The position numbers and the translations under genes were made by a program. Below are positions 49,589-57,431 of a stretch of DNA of 63,241 nucleotides, piece by piece; the first letter of the stretch is position 1; each line of letters starts with the position of its first letter. This DNA comes from Planifilum fulgidum (GTDB taxonomy: Bacteria; Bacillota; Bacilli; Thermoactinomycetales; DSM-44946): positions 1 through 63,241 of the forward strand of contig NZ_FOOK01000019.1 of assembly GCF_900113175.1 (NCBI RefSeq), written 5' to 3'. A model generated the notes under the pieces. The model was not told the origin of the DNA, made no database searches, and saw only the letters and a program-made list of their open reading frames with translations.

Positions 49589-50980
49589 ATGCGCCAATAC
49601 AGACACGTTCTGTATGTTGCGGCCATCACGTTGGTTGTCACTTTGGGAGGGTTGCTTTTCGGTTATGACACCGCAGTCATTTCAGGGGCGGAGCAGGCGA
49701 TTGAAGTCTATTTGATCGACAGCCTGGGGCTGGGTTCCTTCGCCCACGGGTTGACCGTCTCTTCCGCCCTGATCGGCTGCATTGTCGGCGGGATCATTTC
49801 CGGTTTCTTTTCCAACCGGATCGGCAGGAAGAATACCCTGTTGCTGGCTGCCGTCTTGTTTGTCCTGTCAGCCCTGGGATCTGCCTATCCGGAATTTCTT
49901 TTTTTCAACGTGGGGGAACCGACGTTTGGCGTATTGATTATGCTCAATTTGTACCGGATTCTGGGGGGAATCGGGATCGGGCTGGCCTCTGCGACCGCTC
50001 CAACCTATATCGGGGAGATCGCTCCCGCGCATATTCGCGGAAGACTGGTGTCCTGGTACCAGTTTGCCATCATTTTCGGCCAGCTGGTGGTATACATCGT
50101 TAACTGGAGTATTGCCAACGGCCGGTCCTTTGAGTGGATTGTGGACCGGGGATGGCGGTACATGCTCGCTTCGGGAGCCATCCCTGCGCTGTTGTTCTTC
50201 CTGTTGCTGTTCCTGGTTCCCGAAACCCCCCGCTTTCTGGTTTCCAGGAAAGATGATCAACGGGCATTCAACATCTTGGAGAAAATCAACGGTTCCAGGG
50301 AAAAAGCAAAAGAAATTCTGGAGGATATCCAGCTTTCTTTGCGCCAAAAAGAAGCGACCGGCCATTTGTTTTCCTACGGAAAAACGGTTGTGATCGTCGG
50401 GATTTTGCTTTCCGTGTTCCAGCAGTTTGTCGGGATCAATGTCGCTTTGTACTATGCTCCGCGCATTTTTGAAAGCCTGGGCGCGGGGAAAAATGCTTCG
50501 ATGCTCCAAACCGTCGTCATGGGGCTTGTCAATGTCGTGTTTACCATTGTGGCCATCCAAACCGTGGACCGATGGGGAAGAAAACCCCTGCTCATTTCCG
50601 GTTCGGTCGGAATGGCGGTTGGAATGTTTGGGGTGGCGACACTCGCCCACTATAACATTTTCGGCTTGTGGACATTGTTTTTCATCGTGTTCTACACCGC
50701 CTCGTTCATGATGTCCTGGGGTCCCATTACCTGGGTATTGCTGTCCGAAATCTTTCCCAACAAAATTCGCGGACAAGCCATGGCCATTGCGGTGGCTGCA
50801 CAATGGGCCGCCAACTTCTTCATTTCCTCGACTTACCCGTCCATGATCGAATTCAGCGGGGCATTCACCTACGGGTTCTACGGGGTAATGAGCGTTCTTT
50901 CCGCCATCTTCGTGCTCAAGATGGTTCCCGAAACCAAAGGAAAGACCCTTGAAGAGCTGGAAAAACTGTGGATCAAATGA
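49589..50980 (+). CDS. Sugar porter (MFS), probable D-xylose:H+ symporter
   Basis: A 463-residue major facilitator protein with 12 predicted helices and sugar-porter motifs: GLLFGYDTAVISGA in helix 1, RIGRKNTLL after helix 2, APAHIRGRLVSWYQ, VPETPRFLVS, QQFVGINVALYYAP in helix 7, DRWGRKPLL and VPETKGKTLEELE at the end. These fit the XylE/AraE group. Operon position after xylA-xylB makes xylose the likely substrate. ATG 49589 has no close Shine-Dalgarno; a purine-rich one lies upstream across a stable hairpin. Confidence 0.92.
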   Translation: MRQYRHVLYVAAITLVVTLGGLLFGYDTAVISGAEQAIEVYLIDSLGLGSFAHGLTVSSALIGCIVGGIISGFFSNRIGRKNTLLLAAVLFVLSALGSAYPEFLFFNVGEPTFGVLIMLNLYRILGGIGIGLASATAPTYIGEIAPAHIRGRLVSWYQFAIIFGQLVVYIVNWSIANGRSFEWIVDRGWRYMLASGAIPALLFFLLLFLVPETPRFLVSRKDDQRAFNILEKINGSREKAKEILEDIQLSLRQKEATGHLFSYGKTVVIVGILLSVFQQFVGINVALYYAPRIFESLGAGKNASMLQTVVMGLVNVVFTIVAIQTVDRWGRKPLLISGSVGMAVGMFGVATLAHYNIFGLWTLFFIVFYTASFMMSWGPITWVLLSEIFPNKIRGQAMAIAVAAQWAANFFISSTYPSMIEFSGAFTYGFYGVMSVLSAIFVLKMVPETKGKTLEELEKLWIK

Positions 50981-52032
50981 GTGGGGCTGATCACATGAAC
51001 ATCGAGTGGGAAAAGGTCGGAGACGACTGGAAACTCTTCAGACTCATCAACGACCGGCACATGTCGGTGGAGATCCTGAACTACGGGGGAGTCATCACGA
51101 AAATCCTCGTCCCCGACCGAAAGGGAAAGCGGGAAAATGTGGTTCTGGGATATAAAGACCACCGGGATTATGAAAAAAATCCCCATTTCTTGGGGGCGTT
51201 GATCGGGCGCGTGGCCGGCCGGATCAAAGGGGCCAGCTTTGAACTGGACGGCAAACGGTACCTGCTGGAAAAAAACGAGGGCGACCACCATTTGCACGGC
51301 GGGTCGGGGGGATTTCACCGCGTGCTCTGGGAGGCGAAGCCTTTTGAATCCCCCGGGGAAGTCGGGCTTGAACTCCGCTATCTGAGCAGGGATGGAGAAT
51401 GCGGATATCCCGGAAATGTCCGGGTGCATGTGATGTATAAATTGAACAACGACAATCGGCTGATGATTGAATACAGAGCGGTTTCCGACCGGAAAACCCC
51501 CCTTGCCCTGACCAACCACTCCTATTTCAATCTGACCGGCAACCTGAAAGGGACGGTTCACAATCATCTGGTTCAGGCGAATTGTTCCCGGTTTGCCGAG
51601 CTGGACCATGAACTGATCCCCACCGGCAACATCCTGGACACCCGGGGGACATTGTTCGATTTTACGGGCGGAAGGAAGCTGGGGGATGGAATCGCGGCGG
51701 GATCCGGACAAAATCGGATCGTGGGGGACGGATACGATCATTATTTCTTCTTTGACGGCGAAGAAGGGAAAGTGACCGTGAAAGACGAATCGAGCGGCAG
51801 GATTTTGACCATCCGGACCAACCAGCCGGGCATGGTGATGTATACTTCCAACAACCTGGAGGAGGGTTTGGAACTGGCGGAAGGAAAATCGAGGAAATAC
51901 CTGGGGGTTTGTTTTGAAACGCAGGCTTCTCCCGCGTCCTTGCATCACGCCGGGTTTCCGTCGGTGCTGGTAAACGCGGGTGAAACGTATTACAGGTGGA
52001 CATCGTTTCAGTTTGCCGTCGAAGGTGCATGA
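50977..52032 (+). CDS. galM: Aldose 1-epimerase (mutarotase)
   Basis: A 351-residue galactose-mutarotase-fold enzyme interconverting alpha and beta sugar anomers. Motifs: NYGGVITKILVPDR, GRVAGRIKGASFELDG, HHLHGGSGGFH (substrate His), TNHSYFNL (catalytic His) and CFETQASPAS (catalytic Glu). It ends the xyl operon, probably supplying the anomer XylA uses. ATG 50977 overlaps the porter stop as ATGA; the in-frame ATG at 50995 is an alternative. A terminator follows. Confidence 0.92.
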   Translation: MSGADHMNIEWEKVGDDWKLFRLINDRHMSVEILNYGGVITKILVPDRKGKRENVVLGYKDHRDYEKNPHFLGALIGRVAGRIKGASFELDGKRYLLEKNEGDHHLHGGSGGFHRVLWEAKPFESPGEVGLELRYLSRDGECGYPGNVRVHVMYKLNNDNRLMIEYRAVSDRKTPLALTNHSYFNLTGNLKGTVHNHLVQANCSRFAELDHELIPTGNILDTRGTLFDFTGGRKLGDGIAAGSGQNRIVGDGYDHYFFFDGEEGKVTVKDESSGRILTIRTNQPGMVMYTSNNLEEGLELAEGKSRKYLGVCFETQASPASLHHAGFPSVLVNAGETYYRWTSFQFAVEGA

Positions 52033-52035
52033 TCG

Positions 52036-52058
52036 AACCCGGATCCGCCGGGTTTTGT
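52036..52058 (+). terminator. Rho-independent terminator of the xyl operon
   Basis: AACCCGG/CCGGGTT (52036-52042 with 52048-52054), 5-base loop, then TTTTGT. Confidence 0.82.
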
Positions 52059-52239
52059 CTTGGCCGGGAAGGCGCGGATTCCTTCTGCTTGCGCGGATGG
52101 GAGGCCGCGCCTCTTCGCTTGTGACGACTTTTCTCTAAAAAAAGAATCAAATCCTATTGAACATCGGTTACTACCATAGTACATTAGATTTACAGTATTC
52201 ATCTCCATCCCAACAAATTCCGGAAGGCGAGGGGTACTC

Positions 52240-52980
52240 TTGAAGCGCTTTGGCATCCTGTTGTTTGCGGCGGTTTTGGCCCTGGGAATGCTGTTCCCTC
52301 AGACCACCTTTGCGACGGGGAAGCATCACGACAAGTGGGATTTCTTCTGCAAGCCGGACAAGTGGCCTGAAAAGCCGTTCAAGAAGTGGTACGGCGGCGA
52401 TTGCGAAGAGATTTTTGTCAAGGTGAAACTCCCTAAAATCTGGAAGGAGATAGCAGGGAAAATCCAGGTGGAAGTATACTGATCCGAAACCGGAAAATTG
52501 AAGGATGCCCAATTGGTGAAGAGCGGGAAGCTGGAGCTGGACACCGAAAAGGCGGCCCAATTCACCCACGAACCGGAGAAGTCCGGGTACTATTGGTTCA
52601 AGCTCTCCAAGAAAGGCAAGCATAAGGCCCTGTGGACCGGAGCGATCCAGGTGGATTGCCCGGACAAGCCCGGCGGCGATCAACCCGCCGAACCGCCCCA
52701 AGATGGCGGTGACGATGAGCAGCCGGGCGGAAACAAGCCGGGTGATCAAGATCAAAACAAACCGGACGATCAAAACAAGCCGGATGACCAAACCAAACCG
52801 GATGACGGCGATGCCTCCAAAGAGGAAGGCAAATCCGGAGAGATTCCGAACAACAAGGGCGGACAGGGCGGCGGAAAACTGCCCAAGACGGCCACTTCCC
52901 ATCCCCAAACCATGCTGATCGGCGGACTGCTTCTCCTGGCGGGAGCGGGGATTCTGGCTCTCCGCCGGCGCGTCGCCTGA
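52240..52980 (+). pseudogene. LPKTA-type sortase-substrate surface protein interrupted by an in-frame TGA
   Basis: One frame of 246 sense codons has a single TGA at codon 81 (52480-52482). Before it lie a TTG start with GAGGGG upstream, a signal peptide (FGILLFAAVLALGMLFPQTTFA) and a basic, aromatic segment. After it lie a beta-rich stretch (SGYYWFKLSKKGKHKALWTG), acidic repeats of the type NKPDDQ (about 52755-52805), the sorting motif LPKTA, a hydrophobic helix and RRRVA. The two halves clearly belong together. The TGA may be a TGG (Trp) mutation, a sequencing error, or read through. The class D sortase at 29.6 kb is the likely processing enzyme. Confidence 0.78.
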
Positions 52981-53001
52981 TCCCTGATTTCTTCGAATGA
53001 C

Positions 53002-53043
53002 GGCCTCCCCGGAGGGATTTCCTCCGGCGGGGGCCGCTTTTTT
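53002..53043 (+). terminator. Terminator after the surface-protein gene
   Basis: The arm from 53002 (GGCC, CCCCGGAGG) pairs with the arm ending about 53034 (CCTCCGG, GGGG, GGCC) around a GATTT loop, with single-base bulges; GCTTTTTTG follows. Confidence 0.82.
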
Positions 53044-53136
53044 GCATCCGGGCGTCCGCCCTGCAAGGAGGGAAAGATCCTTTTTTGTCGAAATGGACCA
53101 AGGAGACAGACGATTCAAAAGGAAAGGGGGCGTCCC

Positions 53137-54354
53137 ATGCCTTCCGCATACCATCCGCTGACGGAAGAGGAAGCGGTGCAGTACGTCCGCAGCAAACTTC
53201 CCGGTTTCTTTCCTTCCGACGCCCAGCTGTTCAGCCGGGAGATCGGCGACGGCAATCTGAATCTGGTGTTTCGCGTGGTGGACGCGTCCACCGGACGCAG
53301 CCTCATCTTGAAACAGGCGCTTCCCTACGCCCGTGTGGTGGGGGAGTCGTGGCCGCTGACGCTGGATCGGGCGCGCATCGAATCGGAAGCGCTCAAGGTC
53401 CAGGGAAAGCTGGCGCCGGGCCTGGTGCCCCGGGTTTACCACAGCGATGAGGATCTGGCGCTGACGGTGATGGAGGATTGTTCCGATCACATCATCCTGC
53501 GCAAGGGGTTGATCGCCCGCAAGCGGTACCCCCGCCTTGCGGAGCATATGGCTGAATTTTTGGCGCGAACCCTGTTCTTCACCTCCGACCTGTACCTGTC
53601 TCCGGAGGAGAAAAAGGCCCGGGTGCGCCGTTTCATCAATCCGGAGATGTGCAAGATCACCGAGGATCTGGTCTTCTCCCATCCCTATTACGACGCCGAC
53701 ACCAACTCCTTCAACCCCCTCATCCGGGAGGATGTGGAGGCGGTCTGGAAAGACGGGGATCTCCGGCGGGAGGTCGCCAAGCTGAAGGAAAGCTTCATGA
53801 CCTGCGGCCAGGCCCTGATTCACGGGGATCTGCATACGGGATCCGTCATGGTGACGGAGCAAGACACCAAGGTGATCGATCCGGAATTTGCCTACTACGG
53901 ACCGATGGGTTTCGATGTCGGCGCCTTTCTGGCCAACCTGTTCCTCTCCTACGCTTCCCATGAGGGGCAAACCGCCGACTCCGAAGAGCGGGCAGCTTAC
54001 CGCCAATGGCTGCTCCGGACGGCGGAGGACGTGTGGAACGGGTTTCTGGAGCGCTTCTGCCGGCTGTGGGACGAACACGTAAAGGATGAGATGTGGTCCG
54101 CCCCGGGTTATCGGGATGCATATATTTTGCGCCTGCTGCAGGATTCCGCCGGTTTCGCCGGATGCAAAATGATGCGCCGGGTGATCGGTCTTGCTCCCGT
54201 GGCCGATCTGGAAACGATCGAGCCGCCGGAGGTGCGGGCGGTCGCGGAAAGGCAGGCGCTCCGCATCGGGGCGCAGCTGGTGCTCCGCCGCGGGGAAATG
54301 CGATGCATCGGCGATATCACGGAGCTGGTTCGCCGGGAAGGGGGGGCGGAATGA
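53137..54354 (+). CDS. mtnK: S-methyl-5-thioribose kinase
   Basis: A 405-residue MTR kinase of the aminoglycoside-kinase fold, first committed step in recycling methylthioribose to methionine. Motifs: [15 protein letters not shown] (nucleotide loop, about 34-48), [20 protein letters not shown], the catalytic loop [12 protein letters not shown] near 230 and [18 protein letters not shown] 53137 follows AAAGGAAAGGGGG. It overlaps mtnA by ATGA. No S-box is seen upstream, unlike many Bacillus mtnKA operons. Confidence 0.96.
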   Translation: MPSAYHPLTEEEAVQYVRSKLPGFFPSDAQLFSREIGDGNLNLVFRVVDASTGRSLILKQALPYARVVGESWPLTLDRARIESEALKVQGKLAPGLVPRVYHSDEDLALTVMEDCSDHIILRKGLIARKRYPRLAEHMAEFLARTLFFTSDLYLSPEEKKARVRRFINPEMCKITEDLVFSHPYYDADTNSFNPLIREDVEAVWKDGDLRREVAKLKESFMTCGQALIHGDLHTGSVMVTEQDTKVIDPEFAYYGPMGFDVGAFLANLFLSYASHEGQTADSEERAAYRQWLLRTAEDVWNGFLERFCRLWDEHVKDEMWSAPGYRDAYILRLLQDSAGFAGCKMMRRVIGLAPVADLETIEPPEVRAVAERQALRIGAQLVLRRGEMRCIGDITELVRREGGAE

Positions 54355-55427
54355 GGATGAAGACAGGGATGGATCTGCCCCATCCGCCGGCGGTGGACTG
54401 GAAGGAGGACCGTTTGTTGCTGCTGGACCAGCGCCGCCTGCCGACGGAAACCGTCTACCTGGAATTGACCCGGCCTGAGGAGGTTCGGGAGGCCATCCGG
54501 GAACTGGCCGTCAGGGGTGCTCCCGCCATCGGGATCGCCGCCGCCTACGGCCTGTATCTGGGGGTCCGGGATGTTCCCGGGGAAGACGAGGAGGATTTCT
54601 GGGAAACGTTGAACCGGACATGCGATCGGCTCGGCACGTCCCGGCCGACGGCGGTCAACCTGCACTGGGCCCTGCGCCGGATGGTTCGCCGGGCGGAAAG
54701 CCTGAGGGGAAAGCCCCTTTCGGAGATCAAGGAGGCCCTGCTTCGGGAGGCGGAGGCGATCCGGCGGGAGGATGCCGAGGTTTGCCGGAGGATCGGGGAA
54801 CACGCCCTTTCCCTCCTCCAGGACGGCATGGGCGTCCTCACCCATTGCAACGCGGGCGGATTGGCGACGGCGGCCTACGGGACGGCCCTCGCACCGCTTT
54901 ATCTCGCCAAGGAACGGGGTTGGCGACTCAAGGTGTTTGCCGACGAGACGCGCCCCGTCCTGCAGGGTGCCCGGTTGACCGCCTATGAGCTGAAGCAGGC
55001 GGGGATCGACGTCACCTTGATCTGCGACAACATGGCCGCCGACGTCATGCGGCGGGGATGGGTGCAGGCGGTGATCGTGGGCACGGACCGGGTGGCGGCC
55101 AACGGAGATGTGGCCAACAAGATCGGCACCTACGGCGTGGCGGTGCTGGCCCGGGCCCACGGAATCCCCTTTTATGTGGCGGCGCCCACCTCTTCGATCG
55201 ATATGGAGACCCCGACGGGCGCGGACATTCCCATCGAGGAGCGCCCCGCCGAAGAGGTGACGCAGGGGTTCGGAAAGCGGACGGCTCCCGAAGGGGTGGC
55301 GGTCTATAACCCGGCCTTCGACATCACCCCCGCCGAGTATGTGACGGCGATCATCACGGAACGGGGGGTGATCCGGCCGCCCTACGCCGAGGGACTTCGG
55401 CGGGTGATGGAAGAACCGCCGAAGTAA
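54351..55427 (+). CDS. mtnA: Methylthioribose-1-phosphate isomerase
   Basis: A 358-residue enzyme of the eIF2B-alpha/MtnA family converting MTR-1-phosphate to methylthioribulose-1-phosphate. Substrate-binding [13 protein letters not shown] is near residue 50, the catalytic Cys is in [11 protein letters not shown] near 165, and the catalytic Asp is in [18 protein letters not shown] near 245. ATG 54351 overlaps the mtnK stop, giving translational coupling. The rest of the salvage pathway (mtnW/X/B/D or alternatives) is not in the window. Confidence 0.96.
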   Translation: MRMKTGMDLPHPPAVDWKEDRLLLLDQRRLPTETVYLELTRPEEVREAIRELAVRGAPAIGIAAAYGLYLGVRDVPGEDEEDFWETLNRTCDRLGTSRPTAVNLHWALRRMVRRAESLRGKPLSEIKEALLREAEAIRREDAEVCRRIGEHALSLLQDGMGVLTHCNAGGLATAAYGTALAPLYLAKERGWRLKVFADETRPVLQGARLTAYELKQAGIDVTLICDNMAADVMRRGWVQAVIVGTDRVAANGDVANKIGTYGVAVLARAHGIPFYVAAPTSSIDMETPTGADIPIEERPAEEVTQGFGKRTAPEGVAVYNPAFDITPAEYVTAIITERGVIRPPYAEGLRRVMEEPPK

Positions 55428-55768
55428 GAGGCGGCCCGCCGGTTTCCTTTTTATGTAATCCCGGAATTGCCGGTCCCCGGGAGGCGGCCGGTGCGTCAGG
55501 GGCAAAGGCTTGAGGACGGGTTTTTCGAAGGGAAGATGACGCCCCCTTTCCGGGGATCCCTCCGGCGACGCCCCCTGGGGATGGGCTGCCATTTATGGTA
55601 AAATGGTCGTGAAGGCGGCGGAAGGCAGGTCCTGTGGCCCTTGACCTTTTTCTGAAAAATAAGGTTCGCTACGAAGGTCAGAATCGTTTCCGCCCGCCTT
55701 CGTTTCCTTCTGTTTCGGGAAGGGATTTTTCGGTCACCGGCGATCATGACCCGAAAGGAGGTGAGCCG
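55428..55768. other. 340-bp upstream region of the EamA transporter
   Basis: No gene is firmly supported. An upstream in-frame GTG extension of the short peptide at 55769 reaches back to 55634 but lacks a ribosome site. ATGGTAAAATGG near 55593 may be part of a promoter. Confidence 0.4.
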
Positions 55769-55822
55769 ATGGCCCTGAAAGGGGTCCTGCCTCCGCCCGG
55801 AAACCTCCCGCTGTCCGTATAG
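55769..55822 (+). CDS. Possible 17-residue leader peptide (MALKGVLPPPGNLPLSV)
   Basis: A very short frame behind the best Shine-Dalgarno of the neighbourhood (AAAGGAGGTGA, 6 bases before ATG 55769). The peptide contains LPPPG, a polyproline stretch of the kind that slows ribosomes unless EF-P helps. It ends 84 bp before the EamA start, within a region able to form alternative hairpins. It may be a cis-acting leader ORF rather than a functional product. Not confirmed. Confidence 0.45.
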   Translation: MALKGVLPPPGNLPLSV

Positions 55823-55900
55823 GGCGGGAGCGACCCCGGCCGGTCAAACAGACGTTTGCCGAAGCTGTCGATTCCCGCCCGATATACCCAACGGGAGGGG
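55804..55900 (+). promoter_or_regulatory. Possible translational attenuator before the EamA gene
   Basis: CTCCCGC (55805-55811) can pair locally with GCGGGAG (55824-55830). Alternatively CCTCCCG (55804-55810) can pair with CGGGAGG (55892-55898), the ribosome site of the transporter gene. The two pairings exclude each other, and the 5' arm lies inside the leader-peptide frame. Confidence 0.4.
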
Positions 55901-55906
55901 ATCGCG

Positions 55907-56809
55907 TTGCGTGGAGGAATCAAATGGGTTTGTCTGGCCTCCGTGCTGTGGGGAACGGCGGGGCTGGTGGGGAAGGGATTGACGGCCGATCACGGCCTCG
56001 ATCCGCTGGCCGTCGCCGCCTGGCGGCTTCTGGTCAGCTCGCCCCTGCTCCTGTTTGCCGCGTGGCGGGAGGGAGTCCGCCTCGGGACCCCGTCGCCGCC
56101 GCTGCGCACCCACGCCGGCTGGTTTCTGCTGTTTGGACTGGCGGTGGCGGGATACCAACTGGGTTATTTTTCGGCGGTGGATCGAACCATGGTGGCCACC
56201 GCGACTCTTCTCGCCGTCTGCACCGCCCCGCTGTTCGTCGCGTTGGTGGCCCGCTGGGCGTTCGGTGAGCGGCTCACCTTTCGGGTGGCGGGGGCCTTGG
56301 CGTTTGGAGTGTTTGGGACGATCCTGATAATCGGCGTCGACGGCCTGGCCGGCCTGGTGAATCCGCGGTGGTGGACGGGAAATGCGCTGGCGCTTGCCGC
56401 CGCCCTTTGCTACGGCGGGTACATCCTGGTCGGAAAGCGTTTGACCGGCGAGCTGCCGCCGATCCGCATCGTCGCCGTCGCCTTCACCCTCGGAGCGGTG
56501 TTTCTGCTTCCTTTTCTCCGCTTTCCCGGTCCTTCCTGGGAAGCGTGGGGGATGATCCTCTACTTGGGGATGGTTCCCACGGGCGTCGCCTACATGTTTT
56601 ACATTGCCGGGCTGAATCGGACAACGGCCACCCAAGCTTCCATCGCGGCCCTGCTGGAACCGCTGACGGCAACCCTCCTGGCGGTGTTCCTCCTGGGAGA
56701 GCGTCTCAGCCCCTGGGAGTGGGTCGGGGCTTTCCTGCTGTTTCTATCCCTGTTTTTGCTGGCTTCTCCGGGAAAGGTGCAGCGGCAGGAGGAGACATCG
56801 TCCCCGTGA
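55907..56809 (+). CDS. EamA/DMT-superfamily transporter
   Basis: A 300-residue drug/metabolite transporter with ten predicted helices in two EamA repeats (about 5-140 and 150-285). Typical segments are ASVLWGTAGLVGKGL in helix 1, ATLLAVCTAPLFVALVARWAFGERLTFRVAGAL in the first repeat (blocks), and the matching ASIAALLEPLTATLLAVFLLGERLSPWEWVGA region in the second. It exports an amino acid or other metabolite in most characterised cases; substrate unknown. TTG 55907 has CGGGAGGGG 6 bases upstream. A short leader frame and alternative hairpins precede it. Confidence 0.88.
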   Translation: MRGGIKWVCLASVLWGTAGLVGKGLTADHGLDPLAVAAWRLLVSSPLLLFAAWREGVRLGTPSPPLRTHAGWFLLFGLAVAGYQLGYFSAVDRTMVATATLLAVCTAPLFVALVARWAFGERLTFRVAGALAFGVFGTILIIGVDGLAGLVNPRWWTGNALALAAALCYGGYILVGKRLTGELPPIRIVAVAFTLGAVFLLPFLRFPGPSWEAWGMILYLGMVPTGVAYMFYIAGLNRTTATQASIAALLEPLTATLLAVFLLGERLSPWEWVGAFLLFLSLFLLASPGKVQRQEETSSP

Positions 56810-56901
56810 GAGGAGGCTAGAGCGGTTGAGCGCCAGGGGGCCGGTTGGCATCGGGGATTGATCGCCGAAACAAAGTGAAATACGACAAGGGGGTTTCTTC
56901 A

Positions 56902-57135
56902 ATGGCCTATGTGATCACTTCCGCTTGCAGGGATGAAAAGGCTGCGGAATGCGTTGAAGTATGTCCCGTGGATGCGATTCACGGCGACGATGTCCAGTAT
57001 TACATCGATCCGAACACCTGCATCGATTGCGGTGCCTGCGAACCGGTCTGCCCGGTGGAAGCGATTTACCAGGAAGACATGGTTCCCGAAGAGGAGCAGG
57101 AATACATCGAGATCAACGCCAACTTCTTCAAGTGA
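56902..57135 (+). CDS. 7Fe-type ferredoxin ([3Fe-4S]/[4Fe-4S])
   Basis: A 77-residue bacterial ferredoxin with two cluster motifs: CRDEKAAECVEVCP (spacing C-x7-C-x3-CP, typical of the 3Fe-4S or zinc-type first site) and CIDCGACEPVCP (C-x2-C-x2-C-x3-CP, 4Fe-4S). An acidic C-terminal helix follows (EEEQEYIEINANFFK). It is the common Bacillus-type electron carrier for cytochrome P450s and reductases. ATG 56902 has GGGGG 8 bases upstream. A strong hairpin follows the gene. Confidence 0.94.
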   Translation: MAYVITSACRDEKAAECVEVCPVDAIHGDDVQYYIDPNTCIDCGACEPVCPVEAIYQEDMVPEEEQEYIEINANFFK

Positions 57136-57141
57136 GCGGGC

Positions 57142-57174
57142 GGCGCGGGTGCGGACCAACGCACCCGCGCCTTT
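57142..57174 (+). terminator. Terminator of the ferredoxin gene
   Basis: A 12-bp perfect stem GGCGCGGGTGCG/CGCACCCGCGCC (57142-57153 with 57160-57171), then TTT. The T-run is short. Confidence 0.75.
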
Positions 57175-57223
57175 CCAGGGCTCATCCGATGCGAGCCGTC
57201 GGCGACAAAGTTTTTGTTCCCCC

Positions 57224-57251
57224 TTGACGGCGGCGGTGCATCGGATAAATA
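57224..57251 (+). promoter_or_regulatory. Possible promoter of the fad operon
   Basis: TTGACG (57224-57229) with TAAATA (57246-57251), 16-bp spacer. It lies about 115 bp upstream of the FadR-type box, so a second promoter nearer the box is possible. Confidence 0.45.
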
Positions 57252-57366
57252 ATAGTCTTTGAAAGCACTTTTTTTCGAAGACTCGGGCCCTTTGCCCGCA
57301 GGAAGCATGACACGGGATGTCAGGGAAAGCGCCTATCCGCGGAAGGTGTTTTTTTCTCCGCCATAA

Positions 57367-57386
57367 ATGAATGACCATTCATTCAC
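57367..57386. promoter_or_regulatory. FadR-type operator of the fad operon
   Basis: ATGAATGACCATTCATTCAC contains the perfect inverted repeat TGAATGA-N4-TCATTCA, nearly identical to the Bacillus FadR (TetR-family) box. It is placed 46 bp before the fadN start. FadR is released by long-chain acyl-CoA, so induction of the operon by fatty acids is expected. Confidence 0.85.
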
Positions 57387-57431
57387 AAACGTTTTCCGCG
57401 GGAGGGCGAAATAGGGAGAGGAGGATCGACT

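Noticed and set aside
52480-52482. TGA as selenocysteine codon
   Set aside because: No bacterial SECIS-type hairpin is evident just downstream, and surface proteins of this kind are not selenoproteins. Trp-to-stop change is simpler.
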